The notes: generated from the letters alone by a model not told the origin. Shown: positions 1 to 8,183, counted from the stretch's first letter. The stretch: DNA of 35,395 nucleotides from Proteobacteria bacterium UBA6156 (GCA_002422365.1 DIUO01000045.1:1-35395), one strand, 5' to 3'. Translations and numbers: made by a program.

Positions 1-268
1 CCGCCGTGCCGTTGGTGATGACCGCCACCAGGTTGGCTTTGCTGGTGTAGGCGTTGGCGAGGGTGGGGTCGCGGTGGATTTCTAAGCAGACTTCCGCTAC
101 TCCAGGAGTATAACCCAAAGACAAATCGGCCTGCGTGGTGAGCGGCTTGGTGGAGATGACCTCGATTTTGCCGGGGCGCGGGTGGCTGTGGTAGTGCAGC
201 GCGGGGGAGAGTTCGGCGGTTTCGGCGAGAGTGGTTGCTTCCGGTGAAGCAGCGGGCTGGGTGGTCAT
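1..268 (-). CDS. maeB: NADP-dependent malic enzyme, N-terminal part (runs off the window)
   Basis: The first 89 residues of a malic enzyme are visible; the rest lies beyond base 1. The stretch HSHPRPGKIEVISTKPLTTQ followed by DLSLGYTPGVAEVCLEI and, further on, NLVAVITNGTA matches the conserved N-terminus of the MaeB-type malic enzymes, which decarboxylate malate to pyruvate with NADP. Start is the ATG at 268-266, preceded by AAGGA seven bases upstream. About 24 residues of Ala/Thr/Glu-rich sequence precede the conserved part. MaeB proteins often carry a C-terminal phosphotransacetylase-like domain; that part cannot be seen here. It lies downstream of alaS on the same strand, with a 400-base structured gap between them, so it probably has its own promoter. 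Confidence 0.88.
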   Translation of the reverse strand, partial: MTTQPAASPEATTLAETAELSPALHYHSHPRPGKIEVISTKPLTTQADLSLGYTPGVAEVCLEIHRDPTLANAYTSKANLVAVITNGTA

Positions 269-374
269 GTTTTTGTCCTTGCGAGTGATGTGCAGTTATC
301 GGCTTATTTTGGCTTGTTGGCAAGGTTGGCATGGTGCGGTGCGGGAGGTTAGAAGCAGGCTGAGGCAGTGCATA

Positions 375-403
375 TTGACTTTTTGGGTGGAAAGGACTAT
401 ATG
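375..403 (+). promoter_or_regulatory. Sigma-70-like promoter candidate
   Basis: TTGACT (375-380) and TATATG (398-403) are separated by exactly 17 bases, a good match to the -35/-10 consensus. Predicted start is near 410, giving a transcript of only about 60 bases before the hairpin and T-run at 435-470. No long gene follows on this strand. A purine-rich AAAGGA and an ATG at 401 overlap the -10, so the same bases could instead be a ribosome-binding site for a 25-codon ORF (401-478). Pattern match only. Confidence 0.4.
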
Positions 404-434
404 AAACCTATCGCTTTCTTGCGGTATTGCACGC

Positions 435-470
435 AAATGGGGTTCCCGGTACGGAACCCCATTTGTTTTT
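435..470 (+). terminator. Rho-independent terminator (plus strand)
   Basis: A perfect 12-bp stem (435-446 paired with 453-464, core GGGGTTCC/GGAACCCC) with a 6-base loop is followed by GTTTTTG. It is oriented for plus-strand transcription although both neighbouring genes (malic enzyme, alaS) are on the minus strand. That implies a short plus-strand transcript starting upstream. Confidence 0.7.
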
Positions 471-660
471 GCCGTTAGTATTCCAGTACAACTGAGAAAA
501 ATATTCTCAGTTTACCGAACACAACGGCAAGTTTGCCTTTGAGGCTCATCGTCGTCACTTTCTTACTTGGTTAGTATTGCACTTAACCAACGATGTTGCC
601 TTTTCGGGCGGGTAAGTTATGACCGAACACAACAGCCCCTGCAAGGGGCTGTTTGTAGAG
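471..660. other. Structured intergenic region downstream of alaS
   Basis: No convincing gene. It holds three inverted repeats: AACTGAGAA/TTCTCAGTT around 500, TTGGTTA/TAACCAA around 580, and a 10-bp stem AACAGCCCCT/AGGGGCTGTT near 629-651. The word CCGAACACAAC occurs twice, once before the second repeat and once before the third. The last stem lies about 25 bases after the alaS stop and could end alaS transcription, but the T-run is poor. A 24-residue ORF with a weak ribosome-binding site exists on the minus strand (549-475); I do not call it a gene. Confidence 0.4.
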
Positions 661-675
661 CTATTTTTAGTTAAC

Positions 676-3369
676 CTATAGCGCCGCGCGGCCTGCGGAG
701 AGGGCGGTGGCGAGGTCTCCGGTGCCGCCGCCCATGGCGAGCTCTGGTTTGCCGCCGCCCTTGCCGCCGATGGCGGTGCAGGCGGCTTTGAGGATGTCTC
801 CCGCCGAGATGGTGGCAGAGAGGTCCTTCGTGACGCCTGCGACCAGGCTAACCTTGCCTTCGGTGGCGCTGCCTAGCAGCACAATGCCGCTGCCAATGCG
901 GCCTTTGAGGTCTTCTACGGCGTTTTTCAGGCTGTCGGCGTCGGCGCCGGAGACCTCTGACACAATAATTTTCATGTCGTTTTTGCCGTTTTCGGCTTTG
1001 GCGAAGAGGCTGGAGGTGTCGACCGCTGCGCTGGCTTTGGCGGCTTTTTTGGAGCTATCTTGCAGGGTTTTGATGCGCTCCGGCAGGTCGGTCGTTTTGG
1101 TTTTAAGTTGCAGGGCGAGGCCTTTGAGGAGGTCGGCATCTTGCGCATAGCTTTGGCGGGCGGCCTCGTGCGTGATGGCTTCTATGCGGCGGATGCCTGC
1201 GGCGACCGAGCTTTCCGCAACTATCCGGAACAGCCCGACATCGCCCGTTTGGGCGACGTGGGTGCCGCCGCAGAGGTCGGCGGTGACTTGCAGGGTGCTT
1301 TCTGGCGTGCCGATGTAGACCACGCGGACTTCGTCGCCGTATTTTTCTCCGAACTGGGCGGTGGCGCCGCTTTTCACGGCTTCGTCTTTATCGATCACCT
1401 TGGTGACCACCGGCAGGTTTTGCCAGATGCGGGCGTTGACCCAGGCTTCGATTTGCGCGATTTCATCGGCGGTGACGCCTTTGGGGTGGGAGATGTCGAA
1501 GCGGGTCAGATGTTCGTCTTGCCGGCTGCCGCGCTGCACCACATGGCTGCCCAACACCTGCCGCAGGGCGGCAAACATGATGTGCGTGGCGGTGTGGTTG
1601 CGGGCAATGGCGGCGCGGCGCTGGTGGTTGATTTCCAGCACCACGTTGTGGCCGACTTCCACACTGTGTTTGTAAACATCGTTTTTGTAAGTGATGCCTT
1701 CGATTTTATGGGCAAAGACGCCGTCGAGGTATTTTTGGGTATCGGTAATGCGGGCGTGCCATTCGTCGGAGGTGACGGTGCCGGAGTCTCCGACCTGGCC
1801 GCCGGACTCGGCATAGAATGGCGTTTGGTTGACCACCAGCCAGCCGGTTTCGCCTTCTTTCAGGCTTTCTACCTGTTTGCCGTCTTTCACCAGGGCGAGG
1901 ATTTGGGCGTCGCAGGTTTCGGTTTTATAGCCCAGGAATTCGGTTTTGCCGCAGGCTTCTTGGACGTCGTACCAGACTTCGCTCAGCTTGCTGTCTCCGC
2001 TGCCTTTGAAGGCGGCGCGGGCGCGCTCCTTCTGGGCGTTCATGTGGGTGGTAAAACCTTCTTCATCCAGCGAGATGCCTTTGGCTTTGAGGGCATCGTT
2101 GGTGAGGTCGACCGGGAAGCCGAAGGTGTCGTAGAGTTTGAAGATGACTTCGCCGTCGAGGGTGTCGCCGGACTTCAAGTTTTTGGTGGCTTCGTCGAGC
2201 AGCCCCATGCCCTGCTTGAGGGTGCGGCCGAAGCGCTCTTCTTCCATTTTGATCACATCCATGGCCATGTTGGCGCCGCGCTGGAGCTCTGGGTAGGCTT
2301 CTCCCATTACGCCCACCAGTGTGGGGACGAGGCTGTGGATGAAGGGTTTGTCCATGCCCAGCAGGTTACCGTGGCGCATGGCGCGGCGCATAATGCGGCG
2401 GAGGACGTAGCCGCGGCCTTCGTTGGACGGCATGACGCCGTCGATCATCAGGAACGACATGGCGCGGAGGTGGTCGGCGATGACGCGGAGGGAGACGTTA
2501 CTTTCAGGCTCCTTATTTTGTCCAGCAATCCCCTTAACAATCTCAGCAGCACTTGATGAATTGCCCGTCATGATTTTGTATTCTGTCCCTGCCAGTTTGG
2601 CGGCGGCACTGATGATGGCCTGGAAGACGTCGGTGTCGTAATTGCTGTGCACGCCTTGGGCCACGCACATGATGCGCTCCAGCCCCGCGCCGGTATCGAT
2701 GTTCTTGGCTTTGAGCGGCACTTTGGTGCCGTCCTTTTGGAGGTCGAACTGGGTGAAGACGTGGTTCCAGATTTCCATGAAGCGGTCGCCGTCTTCTTCC
2801 GGTGTGCCGGGGCGGCCGCCGTAAACCGAGGGCCCGTGGTCGTAGAAGATTTCGGAACAGGGGCCGCAGGGGCCGGTGTCGCCCATGGTCCAGAAGTTAT
2901 CGGACGACGCGATGCGGATGATGTCTTCCTTCTTCAGGCCGATGACTTCGTTCCAGATTTTGAAGGCTTCGTCGTCGTCGTGATAGATGGTGACGCAGAG
3001 GCGGGAGGGGTCGATTTTCAGCGTTTCAGTCACCCATTCCCAGCCCCAGACGAGGCTTTCTTTTTTGAAATAATCGCCGAAGGAGAAGTTGCCGAGCATC
3101 TCGAAGAACGTGTGGTGGCGGGCGGTGTGGCCGACGTTTTCGAGGTCATTATGCTTACCCCCTGCCCGCACGCACTTTTGCACGGTGGCGGCGCGGGAAA
3201 GGCGGGTATCGGCACCCGTAAAGTTGTTTTTGAACTGCACCATACCGCTGTTGGTGAACATCAGGGTGGGGTCGTTATCTGGCACCAAACTGCTGCTTGG
3301 GACGATGACGTGGCCCTTGGTTTTGTAGTGCTCGGTGAAGCTGCGGCGGATATCGGCTCCGGACATCAT
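676..3369 (-). CDS. alaS: Alanyl-tRNA synthetase
   Basis: Class II aminoacyl-tRNA synthetase that charges tRNA-Ala with alanine in the cytoplasm. At 897 residues it is close to the usual 870-890. The N-terminal catalytic domain begins IRRSFTEHYKTKGH and contains the FTNSGMVQFK stretch. The editing domain shows its zinc ligands: HTATH near residue 590 and CGGTH near residue 700. The C-terminal domain ends with the typical glycine-rich segment (GGKGGGKPELAMGGG). Two ATGs are adjacent at the start; GGAAG lies nine bases before the first. In many alphaproteobacteria recA precedes alaS; here an unrelated gene on the other strand does. The 5' leader (3370-3660) contains small hairpins. Confidence 0.98.
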   Translation of the reverse strand: MMSGADIRRSFTEHYKTKGHVIVPSSSLVPDNDPTLMFTNSGMVQFKNNFTGADTRLSRAATVQKCVRAGGKHNDLENVGHTARHHTFFEMLGNFSFGDYFKKESLVWGWEWVTETLKIDPSRLCVTIYHDDDEAFKIWNEVIGLKKEDIIRIASSDNFWTMGDTGPCGPCSEIFYDHGPSVYGGRPGTPEEDGDRFMEIWNHVFTQFDLQKDGTKVPLKAKNIDTGAGLERIMCVAQGVHSNYDTDVFQAIISAAAKLAGTEYKIMTGNSSSAAEIVKGIAGQNKEPESNVSLRVIADHLRAMSFLMIDGVMPSNEGRGYVLRRIMRRAMRHGNLLGMDKPFIHSLVPTLVGVMGEAYPELQRGANMAMDVIKMEEERFGRTLKQGMGLLDEATKNLKSGDTLDGEVIFKLYDTFGFPVDLTNDALKAKGISLDEEGFTTHMNAQKERARAAFKGSGDSKLSEVWYDVQEACGKTEFLGYKTETCDAQILALVKDGKQVESLKEGETGWLVVNQTPFYAESGGQVGDSGTVTSDEWHARITDTQKYLDGVFAHKIEGITYKNDVYKHSVEVGHNVVLEINHQRRAAIARNHTATHIMFAALRQVLGSHVVQRGSRQDEHLTRFDISHPKGVTADEIAQIEAWVNARIWQNLPVVTKVIDKDEAVKSGATAQFGEKYGDEVRVVYIGTPESTLQVTADLCGGTHVAQTGDVGLFRIVAESSVAAGIRRIEAITHEAARQSYAQDADLLKGLALQLKTKTTDLPERIKTLQDSSKKAAKASAAVDTSSLFAKAENGKNDMKIIVSEVSGADADSLKNAVEDLKGRIGSGIVLLGSATEGKVSLVAGVTKDLSATISAGDILKAACTAIGGKGGGKPELAMGGGTGDLATALSAGRAAL

Positions 3370-3660
3370 GGGGAAAAACTTCCGTTTTAGTGGGGTTGAA
3401 TGACGTGAGTGTTAGCATTTTACGGGGTTATTGGCTAGGTGGACGCCTTTTTTTGAGGCCCCCTTTTCCACCAGCAGTATGAAGACAAACAAGAAATAGC
3501 CCTAAAGGGCTGCCGCGGCCGCGTAAAATGGGGCGGTGAGTATGAACATGGATACAGGTTAAAGCGGGAATTGGGGGTTGGCAAGGGTTGATTTGGGGAT
3601 TGATGTTGTGTACACATAGATTGTTAAATTGCTTTTTTTGAAGCTGGCATTAGAGGAGAC
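3370..3660. other. Divergent intergenic region between alaS and an orphan gene
   Basis: No gene seen. For the minus strand there are small hairpins upstream of alaS (AGCCCT/AGGGCT near 3500 and a GGTGGA/TCCACC pair enclosing GCCT/AGGC near 3438-3476), possibly part of its leader. A TTGCCA / TAACCT pair with a 17-base spacer lies near 3560-3580 on the minus strand. For the plus strand a perfect 10-bp palindrome TGTGTACACA (3607-3616) sits about 50 bases before the orphan gene's start and could be an operator; TTGATG and TTAAAT flank it at a promoter-like distance. Confidence 0.35.
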
Positions 3661-3665
3661 ACACC

Positions 3666-4127
3666 ATGCCCCAGCTTACGACCCTGCCGACGACGTACAT
3701 CGACACCCGCTCCGGCGAGAGCGGCGAGCTGATTGCGCACATGAACGACGATGGCTGCTTTACGGTGCCGCTGGTGGACGGGAAGGCGCCCATCCGGCTG
3801 CGGCTGCAGCGGGTGGAGAATCTGCCGAACTTGAACAGGCTTTTCCGGTATCGCCACTATCCCGAACCGAATGGCAAGAAGCAGCCGCGAGAAACGCTGT
3901 CGATACCGGCCAAATGGTCGTCGCCCTCGGCGATGATCATTCTTCAATCTGGTTCGGGGGCTCCGTCGCTCGTTCTGTTTCTGGCCGTGCTGGAACAACC
4001 TGTGGATGCGGCTACCCTGCTGAGAAAGCAGGCGACGAAGGTGCCTTTCATCTGCTTTCAGCCGCTGGACACAAGCGGGCTGACACTCCCCTTCAGGGAG
4101 ATTTCGGCAGCGTTACAGCCCTGCTGA
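3666..4127 (+). CDS. Hypothetical protein, orphan plus-strand gene
   Basis: A 153-residue protein I do not recognise. No signal peptide; one moderately hydrophobic stretch (APSLVLFLAVL) in the second half, not enough for a confident membrane segment. The N-terminal half is polar and looks like a small beta-rich domain (IDTRSGESGELIAHMNDDGC, then a basic RLRLQR stretch). Evidence that it is real: GAGGAG eight bases before the ATG, and a strong terminator immediately after it. It stands alone between minus-strand genes, so it is probably transcribed as a single-gene unit. Function unknown. Confidence 0.65.
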   Translation: MPQLTTLPTTYIDTRSGESGELIAHMNDDGCFTVPLVDGKAPIRLRLQRVENLPNLNRLFRYRHYPEPNGKKQPRETLSIPAKWSSPSAMIILQSGSGAPSLVLFLAVLEQPVDAATLLRKQATKVPFICFQPLDTSGLTLPFREISAALQPC

Positions 4128-4150
4128 GACGGGCGTCCTGCTCAACGACG

Positions 4151-4177
4151 ACGGCGGCCGTAGGGTCGCCGTTTTTT
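4151..4177 (+). terminator. Rho-independent terminator of the orphan gene at 3666
   Basis: Stem ACGGCGGCC (4151-4159) pairs with GGTCGCCGT (4164-4172) through a 4-base loop and is followed by a run of T. The T-run overlaps the stop codon of the convergent glycosyltransferase gene, so plus-strand transcription stops exactly at the gene boundary. Confidence 0.85.
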
Positions 4178-5225
4178 AGGTTGATGGTTTGGGGATTATG
4201 GCTTCGTAGACCTCGGTGACCTCCTTCAGGGCGCGGGCGAGGCTGAAAGGCTGGAGGTTGTAGGTGATGTGGCCCCTGCCCTGCACCTGCGCCATGTTCA
4301 GGGCGGCGGCGAGGCTTTCGACGTTCCCGCGTTCTGCCCAGATGATTTGGCCTTTGCTGCTGGCTTCGGATAAAAATTCGCTGGGCCCCTCGGTGCGGGT
4401 GCACACCAGTTGGCAGCCGTGGCCCATGGCTTCCAGAATGGTGAGGCCGAAGGGTTCGTAGCGGGAGGCGCTGACGTAGGCGTCGAAGGCCTCGTAATAA
4501 GGGGCCATTTCTGGTTGGTAGCCTGCCAGAAGGATGCGGCGCTCTGGCCCGATAAGGGCTTGCAGTTTGGGGCGGTCGGCGCCTTCTCCCACTATAACCA
4601 GCCGCACGTCGCTTTCAGGCTCCGGGTAGGCGGCCATAAAGGCTTTGATGAGGATGTCCATCCCCTTTTGCCCATGTAGGCGCCCCACGCTGCCGAACAC
4701 CATGGTTTTGGGGCCTGCTTGCCAGCTGGCGCGCAGGGCTTCTACCTGCTGTGTTGCGGCGGGGTTTTGCTGGGGCAGCCAGTTCCAGACCGTGCGCAAG
4801 GCGCCTTGGTAGCCGGTGGCCAGAATGTCTTTTCTCTGCCAGCCCGCAATGCAGATGGCGGCGGCGGCGCGGGCCATTTCCGGCTTCCAGCGCAGGTGCA
4901 CGGTGGTGACCCAGGGCACTTTACGCTTGAGGGCGGCGCGGCCTGCCTTCACATCCGCCCGGCCCAGGTGGGTGTGAACGACATCCGGCCCGAAGCCTTT
5001 GATGATGCGGCTGATGGCCCAGCTTTCCAGAAACGAAGGCAGCCATGTGGGCAGGGCGATGGTGAGGGCTTTGCCGGTTTCGGCCCTCCAGCGGCCCACA
5101 AACGGAGTGGTGCGGACGACGACGCGGACGTCGTCTCCTGACTGGGCCTGGCCACGAGCCAGGCTGGCGCAGTACATCTCGCTCCCTGCAAATTCTCGGG
5201 TGAGGCTGGCGTGGAGGATTTTCAT
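4176..5225 (-). CDS. Glycosyltransferase, GT4 family (GT-B fold)
   Basis: A 349-residue retaining glycosyltransferase of the RfaG/PimA type. The N-terminal domain starts MKILHASLTREFAGSE with the glycine-rich acceptor loop and contains DVVHTHLGRADV. The C-terminal nucleotide-sugar domain has the GSVGRLHGQKGMDILIKAF strand-loop, the VGEGADRP segment, and the E-x7-E motif EPFGLTILE near residues 256-264. Such enzymes usually add a sugar to lipopolysaccharide core, capsule or a lipid acceptor at the inner face of the membrane; the donor and acceptor cannot be told from sequence. It is the last gene of a minus-strand run that includes two small genes and nusB. Confidence 0.9.
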   Translation of the reverse strand: MKILHASLTREFAGSEMYCASLARGQAQSGDDVRVVVRTTPFVGRWRAETGKALTIALPTWLPSFLESWAISRIIKGFGPDVVHTHLGRADVKAGRAALKRKVPWVTTVHLRWKPEMARAAAAICIAGWQRKDILATGYQGALRTVWNWLPQQNPAATQQVEALRASWQAGPKTMVFGSVGRLHGQKGMDILIKAFMAAYPEPESDVRLVIVGEGADRPKLQALIGPERRILLAGYQPEMAPYYEAFDAYVSASRYEPFGLTILEAMGHGCQLVCTRTEGPSEFLSEASSKGQIIWAERGNVESLAAALNMAQVQGRGHITYNLQPFSLARALKEVTEVYEAIIPKPST

Positions 5226-5229
5226 AAGA

Positions 5230-5493
5230 TTATTCTTTTTCTATGTCTTCGTGGGTCATTTGGTAGGCGGGGTCGAGTTGGGATTCGAGCTGACGGAGCG
5301 CTAAGAGACGTTCGATCAACTCTGTTTTAATATCCTCGGCTTCGGCAAGGAAAGCCTCGCGGGCTATGAGGTTTTCATCCTGCAAAGCATGGCAAACGTC
5401 CGCATAGCCTCCCCTCAGGGATTCAAGCTCTTGCCGCGCTTTGAAGGTTTCCTGGTGTAAAGGAATGTCCAGATTCAATGGCAGGCGCGCCAT
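5230..5493 (-). CDS. Small helical protein of unknown function
   Basis: An 87-residue, strongly charged protein, predicted almost entirely alpha-helical with coiled-coil character (for example EDIKTELIERLLALRQLESQ). No signal peptide or membrane segment. The ATG at 5493 has GGAG about nine bases upstream (GGAGAAACATCAACATG), which supports this start. It stops four bases before the glycosyltransferase start, so the two are probably cotranscribed. The upstream small ORF overlaps its 5' end by 71 bases. I cannot assign a family. Confidence 0.65.
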   Translation of the reverse strand: MARLPLNLDIPLHQETFKARQELESLRGGYADVCHALQDENLIAREAFLAEAEDIKTELIERLLALRQLESQLDPAYQMTHEDIEKE

Positions 5494-5716
5494 GTTGATG
5501 TTTCTCCATCATCATTTTATAAAACTTCATTAACTTCGAGCATATTTGCACTTTCGATTCCAGCGATGCGCGCGTGCTGAAGGTGCCATCAAGCCTATCG
5601 GTTGGTGCGAAGGCCCCGACACGGTTCATTTCGGCGAGGCTGGATGACGCATCAATCAGCATGTCATTAAACATGCTGTATTTTTCCTGGCAGTAGGCGG
5701 GGGTCATGTAGCTCAT
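5423..5716 (-). CDS. Small hypothetical protein overlapping the next gene
   Basis: A 97-residue reading frame, helical and Met-rich in the middle (KLMKFYKMMMEKHQ). Its last 24 codons overlap the following gene in a different frame, and that gene's ribosome-binding site lies in this frame's MMME segment. The overlap would fit translational coupling, but 71 bases is long and the C-terminal tail is low in structure. The ribosome-binding site before its own ATG is poor. Either a real partner of the downstream small protein or a gene with an erroneous 3' extension. No family recognised. Confidence 0.45.
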   Translation of the reverse strand: MSYMTPAYCQEKYSMFNDMLIDASSSLAEMNRVGAFAPTDRLDGTFSTRASLESKVQICSKLMKFYKMMMEKHQHGAPAIESGHSFTPGNLQSAARA

Positions 5717-5763
5717 GGCCGGATGATACCACCGGGGTGGCGGGGCTGCCTAGCGGGATGTGG

Positions 5764-6261
5764 TTAGCCGCGCACTTTTTTGGCGATGCTGTCGAGCGAT
5801 TTGTTGAGGTAGGCGACTTCTTCCGGCGTGACGAACGCCTTGGCAATGTTCAGGTATTCGCTGATGATGACGGCGACGGGGGCCTCGGGGTTGGCGGTGA
5901 GTTCGGCGGCGCCAGCCAGGCCCAGGGCGCGCAGCACGGGGTCCATGCGCGGCCAGTCCCAGGTGTCTTGCACTTCGGCCATCAGCATGGTTTTGTAGCG
6001 TTCGGCGCCTTCGCCGGCCTCGGCCATAATGGCGCGGTAAAGCTTTTTATCGGCTTTGCGTTTGTTCAGTTTGGGCTCAAATTCGGCGGCCACATCGCGG
6101 GCGTCTTTCCCCATAACCTGGCAGGTGTAAAGGCCCTGGGCGGCGCAGAGGCGGGCCTCGGTGCGGCTGTCGCCCGTCAGGCCGGTGTTTTCCGGCGGAA
6201 AGGCGTCTTCGCCTTTGTCCCAATCCATTTCGCTTACAAACTCGGGGGTAGTGTCGGCCAC
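5764..6261 (-). CDS. nusB: Transcription antitermination factor NusB
   Basis: RNA-binding protein that, with NusE (S10), binds boxA in rRNA leaders and promotes antitermination. The 165-residue product carries the NusB landmarks: ARLCAAQGLYTCQV at the first helix, MDPVLRALGLAGAAEL in the middle and the C-terminal pattern VAVIISEYLNIAKAF followed by AYLNKSLDSIAKKV. About 30 polar residues precede the usual N-terminus. Start is a GTG at 6261, with GAGGA eight bases upstream. It follows nrdR by 34 bases. In most alphaproteobacteria ribD, ribE and ribH lie between nrdR and nusB; here they are absent. Confidence 0.9.
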   Translation of the reverse strand: MADTTPEFVSEMDWDKGEDAFPPENTGLTGDSRTEARLCAAQGLYTCQVMGKDARDVAAEFEPKLNKRKADKKLYRAIMAEAGEGAERYKTMLMAEVQDTWDWPRMDPVLRALGLAGAAELTANPEAPVAVIISEYLNIAKAFVTPEEVAYLNKSLDSIAKKVRG

Positions 6262-6295
6262 GTGGTTTTCCTCGCTTTAACTGATGCTGGCGCGG

Positions 6296-6736
6296 TTACG
6301 TGTTGATGAGGGTGATCACGTCGTCCGGGCCGGTGAACTCTTGATACACGCTCGCATAGCGCAGATAGCCGATAAAGTCGACAGCTTTCAGTGCCAGCAG
6401 GGCGGCGTCGCCGACGTCTCGGCTGGTGACCTCGCTGCGGCCGTTCTCGGTGAGCATTTGCTCGATATCGCTGGCCATTTGCGAGATTTGCTGCTGCGTG
6501 ACCGGCCGTTTGCGCAGGGCTGTGAGCAGGCTTTTCATCAGTTTTTCCCTATCGAACAGCTCTTTACGGCCATCGCGCTTGACCACCACCACCTGCTGCA
6601 CCTGAAAACGCTCGAAGGTGGTAAAGCGGCGGCCGCACTCCGGGCATTCTCGCCGACGGCGGATGGTGCGGCCGTCGTCGGACGGGCGGCTGTCTTTCAC
6701 TTGGGTGTCTTCGTGGGCGCAGAATGGGCATTTCAT
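6296..6736 (-). CDS. nrdR: Transcriptional repressor NrdR
   Basis: Zinc-finger / ATP-cone repressor of ribonucleotide reductase genes, responding to ATP/dATP. At 146 residues it is the normal length. The zinc ribbon uses Cys3, Cys6, Cys31 and Cys34 (CPFC ... CPEC), followed by the basic RRRREC segment. The ATP-cone begins near residue 46 (VVVVKRDGRKELFDREKL) and ends near 136 (RYASVYQEF). It is the first gene of an nrdR-nusB pair. A TATA-rich imperfect repeat (CACTATATGTG) lies just before the start codon and resembles half of an NrdR box, so autoregulation is conceivable but not shown. Confidence 0.97.
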   Translation of the reverse strand: MKCPFCAHEDTQVKDSRPSDDGRTIRRRRECPECGRRFTTFERFQVQQVVVVKRDGRKELFDREKLMKSLLTALRKRPVTQQQISQMASDIEQMLTENGRSEVTSRDVGDAALLALKAVDFIGYLRYASVYQEFTGPDDVITLINT

Positions 6737-6967
6737 ACACTATATGTGGTGGAGAATGGCGGAAATGTCCAGCCCCAGTGTGTAATATGTTGTTACGTAT
6801 GTGTTTGTTACGGGTGTAGCGCGGCCTGGGGGCCACAGTTCATTTTTCACTTGAGTTATTCGTATACAATGATATGTATAGACTAAGCGAAGGCTGTAAC
6901 ACCTATTATTTTTTTCCCGGCCTTCTTGCTTTGCTTGAGACTGAACCCCATTAAAAAGGAGGCCAAT
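6737..6967. promoter_or_regulatory. Divergent regulatory region between nrdR and a membrane-protein gene
   Basis: No gene seen. It contains a perfect interrupted palindrome TATACA-6-TGTATA (6863-6880), a plausible operator for a dimeric regulator. A TTGAGT / ATGTAT pair at a 17-base spacing overlaps it and could drive the plus-strand gene. A GAAGGC / GCCTTC pair brackets a T-rich stretch around 6888-6925 in the presumed leader. Confidence 0.35.
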
Positions 6968-8167
6968 ATGGCCAGGAAACCCTCTGCGCTGGAAGCGCAG
7001 CTCATGACGTTCCGCCAGTGCATGGCGGTATGTTCTCTCGATATGGCCCGCCAGACATGGCAGAAAGGCGGTTTGCTGGGCGTAATTGCGCTCGGGCTCA
7101 CGCTGGTAGTTCTGCTGTGGGACTACATCACGCAGCTCTTCGGGCTAATCGGCTCGGCGCTCTGGGCCATTCTGGTGTTCCTCAATGCCGAGGGTATACT
7201 GAAAGGTCTTATCGTCGGCCTCTACGTCGTCTTCATCTGGTCGGTGGGCGCCGCCTACGACCTGGTAAACAAGCTGACCAGCTGGGCAACGCCGTTCATC
7301 CACTCCAGCCACATCTGTGAGACCGTGGGCGAAGGCGACGCCATGACCTTGGTGTGCAACACCAGCGATACGGCGCTGAATTTTCTGGCACTGGCTATTG
7401 CAGGGGTTTTCGCCTTGCTGGTGAACAGTCTCTGGATGGCTCCGGCGCTTGCTCTCAAGCGGATTGTTAAGGGAAGGGACTATTACAACTCCCCCTCACC
7501 CCGCGAGCACTTCATCGAAGCCATCGGCGACTTCAGAACAAGGCTTCCTCAGTTGGCGGCGTTCTGGATACTGGGCTGCATAGCAGCCGGGTTGATGGGC
7601 AATTACAGCATGCCTCTCCTGCTCAACTTTCTGCCCGCAACGAGCAGCATCTATGCCTGGACGCTGCTGCTCTTTCCGGCAGTGTTCATTTTCGCTCCTC
7701 TGGCTTTGCTCTATGCCGCTCTGAATATGAGTCTAGAGGAAACACGCGGTGAGCTGATGTACAAGCTGAACGAAAAAGCCACGTACGAGACAATCTTCGA
7801 CTACGATAAGAAGGGCAAGCTGATGGAGACTATCCGGGACCTTCAGGAACCGGCCGGCGAGTGGTTGCCGCGCATCTTCGCCATCAGCCTGGCAGGAATT
7901 GTGTTCGTGGTGGCGTGCTACCTGGGCTATACGGTGGCACCGGAAGGCTACGGCCTGCTGGGGCTTCTGACCGTGGCGGTAATCACGCTGGCCATGCTGA
8001 TCAACCTGTTGGCCAGCCTGATCACATGCTACGTGAATGTTCGGCCACAGGCGCAACAGCTTGTCAGGGCAATCGATGAGTTCGAGGTTACTCCGCGCAC
8101 GCGCAGGGAGCACGACGAGGACGGCGACGAGGACGACGAGAAGCCGTCGGACACTACCTCGGCTTAA
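6968..8167 (+). CDS. Multi-pass membrane protein of unknown function
   Basis: A 399-residue integral membrane protein with about seven hydrophobic segments: near residues 35-55 (LLGVIALGLTLVVLLW), 60-75, 78-95, 140-160, 200-220, 235-260, and a pair at about 315-370 (LAGIVFVVACYLGY; LTVAVITLAMLINLLASLI). A cytoplasmic-type loop rich in charge (SLEETRGELMYKLNEKATYE) lies between the last groups, and the tail is highly acidic (EDGDEDDE). Start is the ATG at 6968, six bases after AAGGAGG; an upstream in-frame ATG at 6926 has no such site. A strong terminator follows. No transporter or enzyme motif recognised. Orphan single-gene unit. Confidence 0.75.
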   Translation: MARKPSALEAQLMTFRQCMAVCSLDMARQTWQKGGLLGVIALGLTLVVLLWDYITQLFGLIGSALWAILVFLNAEGILKGLIVGLYVVFIWSVGAAYDLVNKLTSWATPFIHSSHICETVGEGDAMTLVCNTSDTALNFLALAIAGVFALLVNSLWMAPALALKRIVKGRDYYNSPSPREHFIEAIGDFRTRLPQLAAFWILGCIAAGLMGNYSMPLLLNFLPATSSIYAWTLLLFPAVFIFAPLALLYAALNMSLEETRGELMYKLNEKATYETIFDYDKKGKLMETIRDLQEPAGEWLPRIFAISLAGIVFVVACYLGYTVAPEGYGLLGLLTVAVITLAMLINLLASLITCYVNVRPQAQQLVRAIDEFEVTPRTRREHDEDGDEDDEKPSDTTSA

Positions 8168-8183
8168 GCCCCCAACAACGACG

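Noticed and set aside
475..549. 24-residue minus-strand ORF in the alaS-maeB gap
   Set aside because: Weak ribosome-binding site and it spans an inverted repeat; more likely chance.
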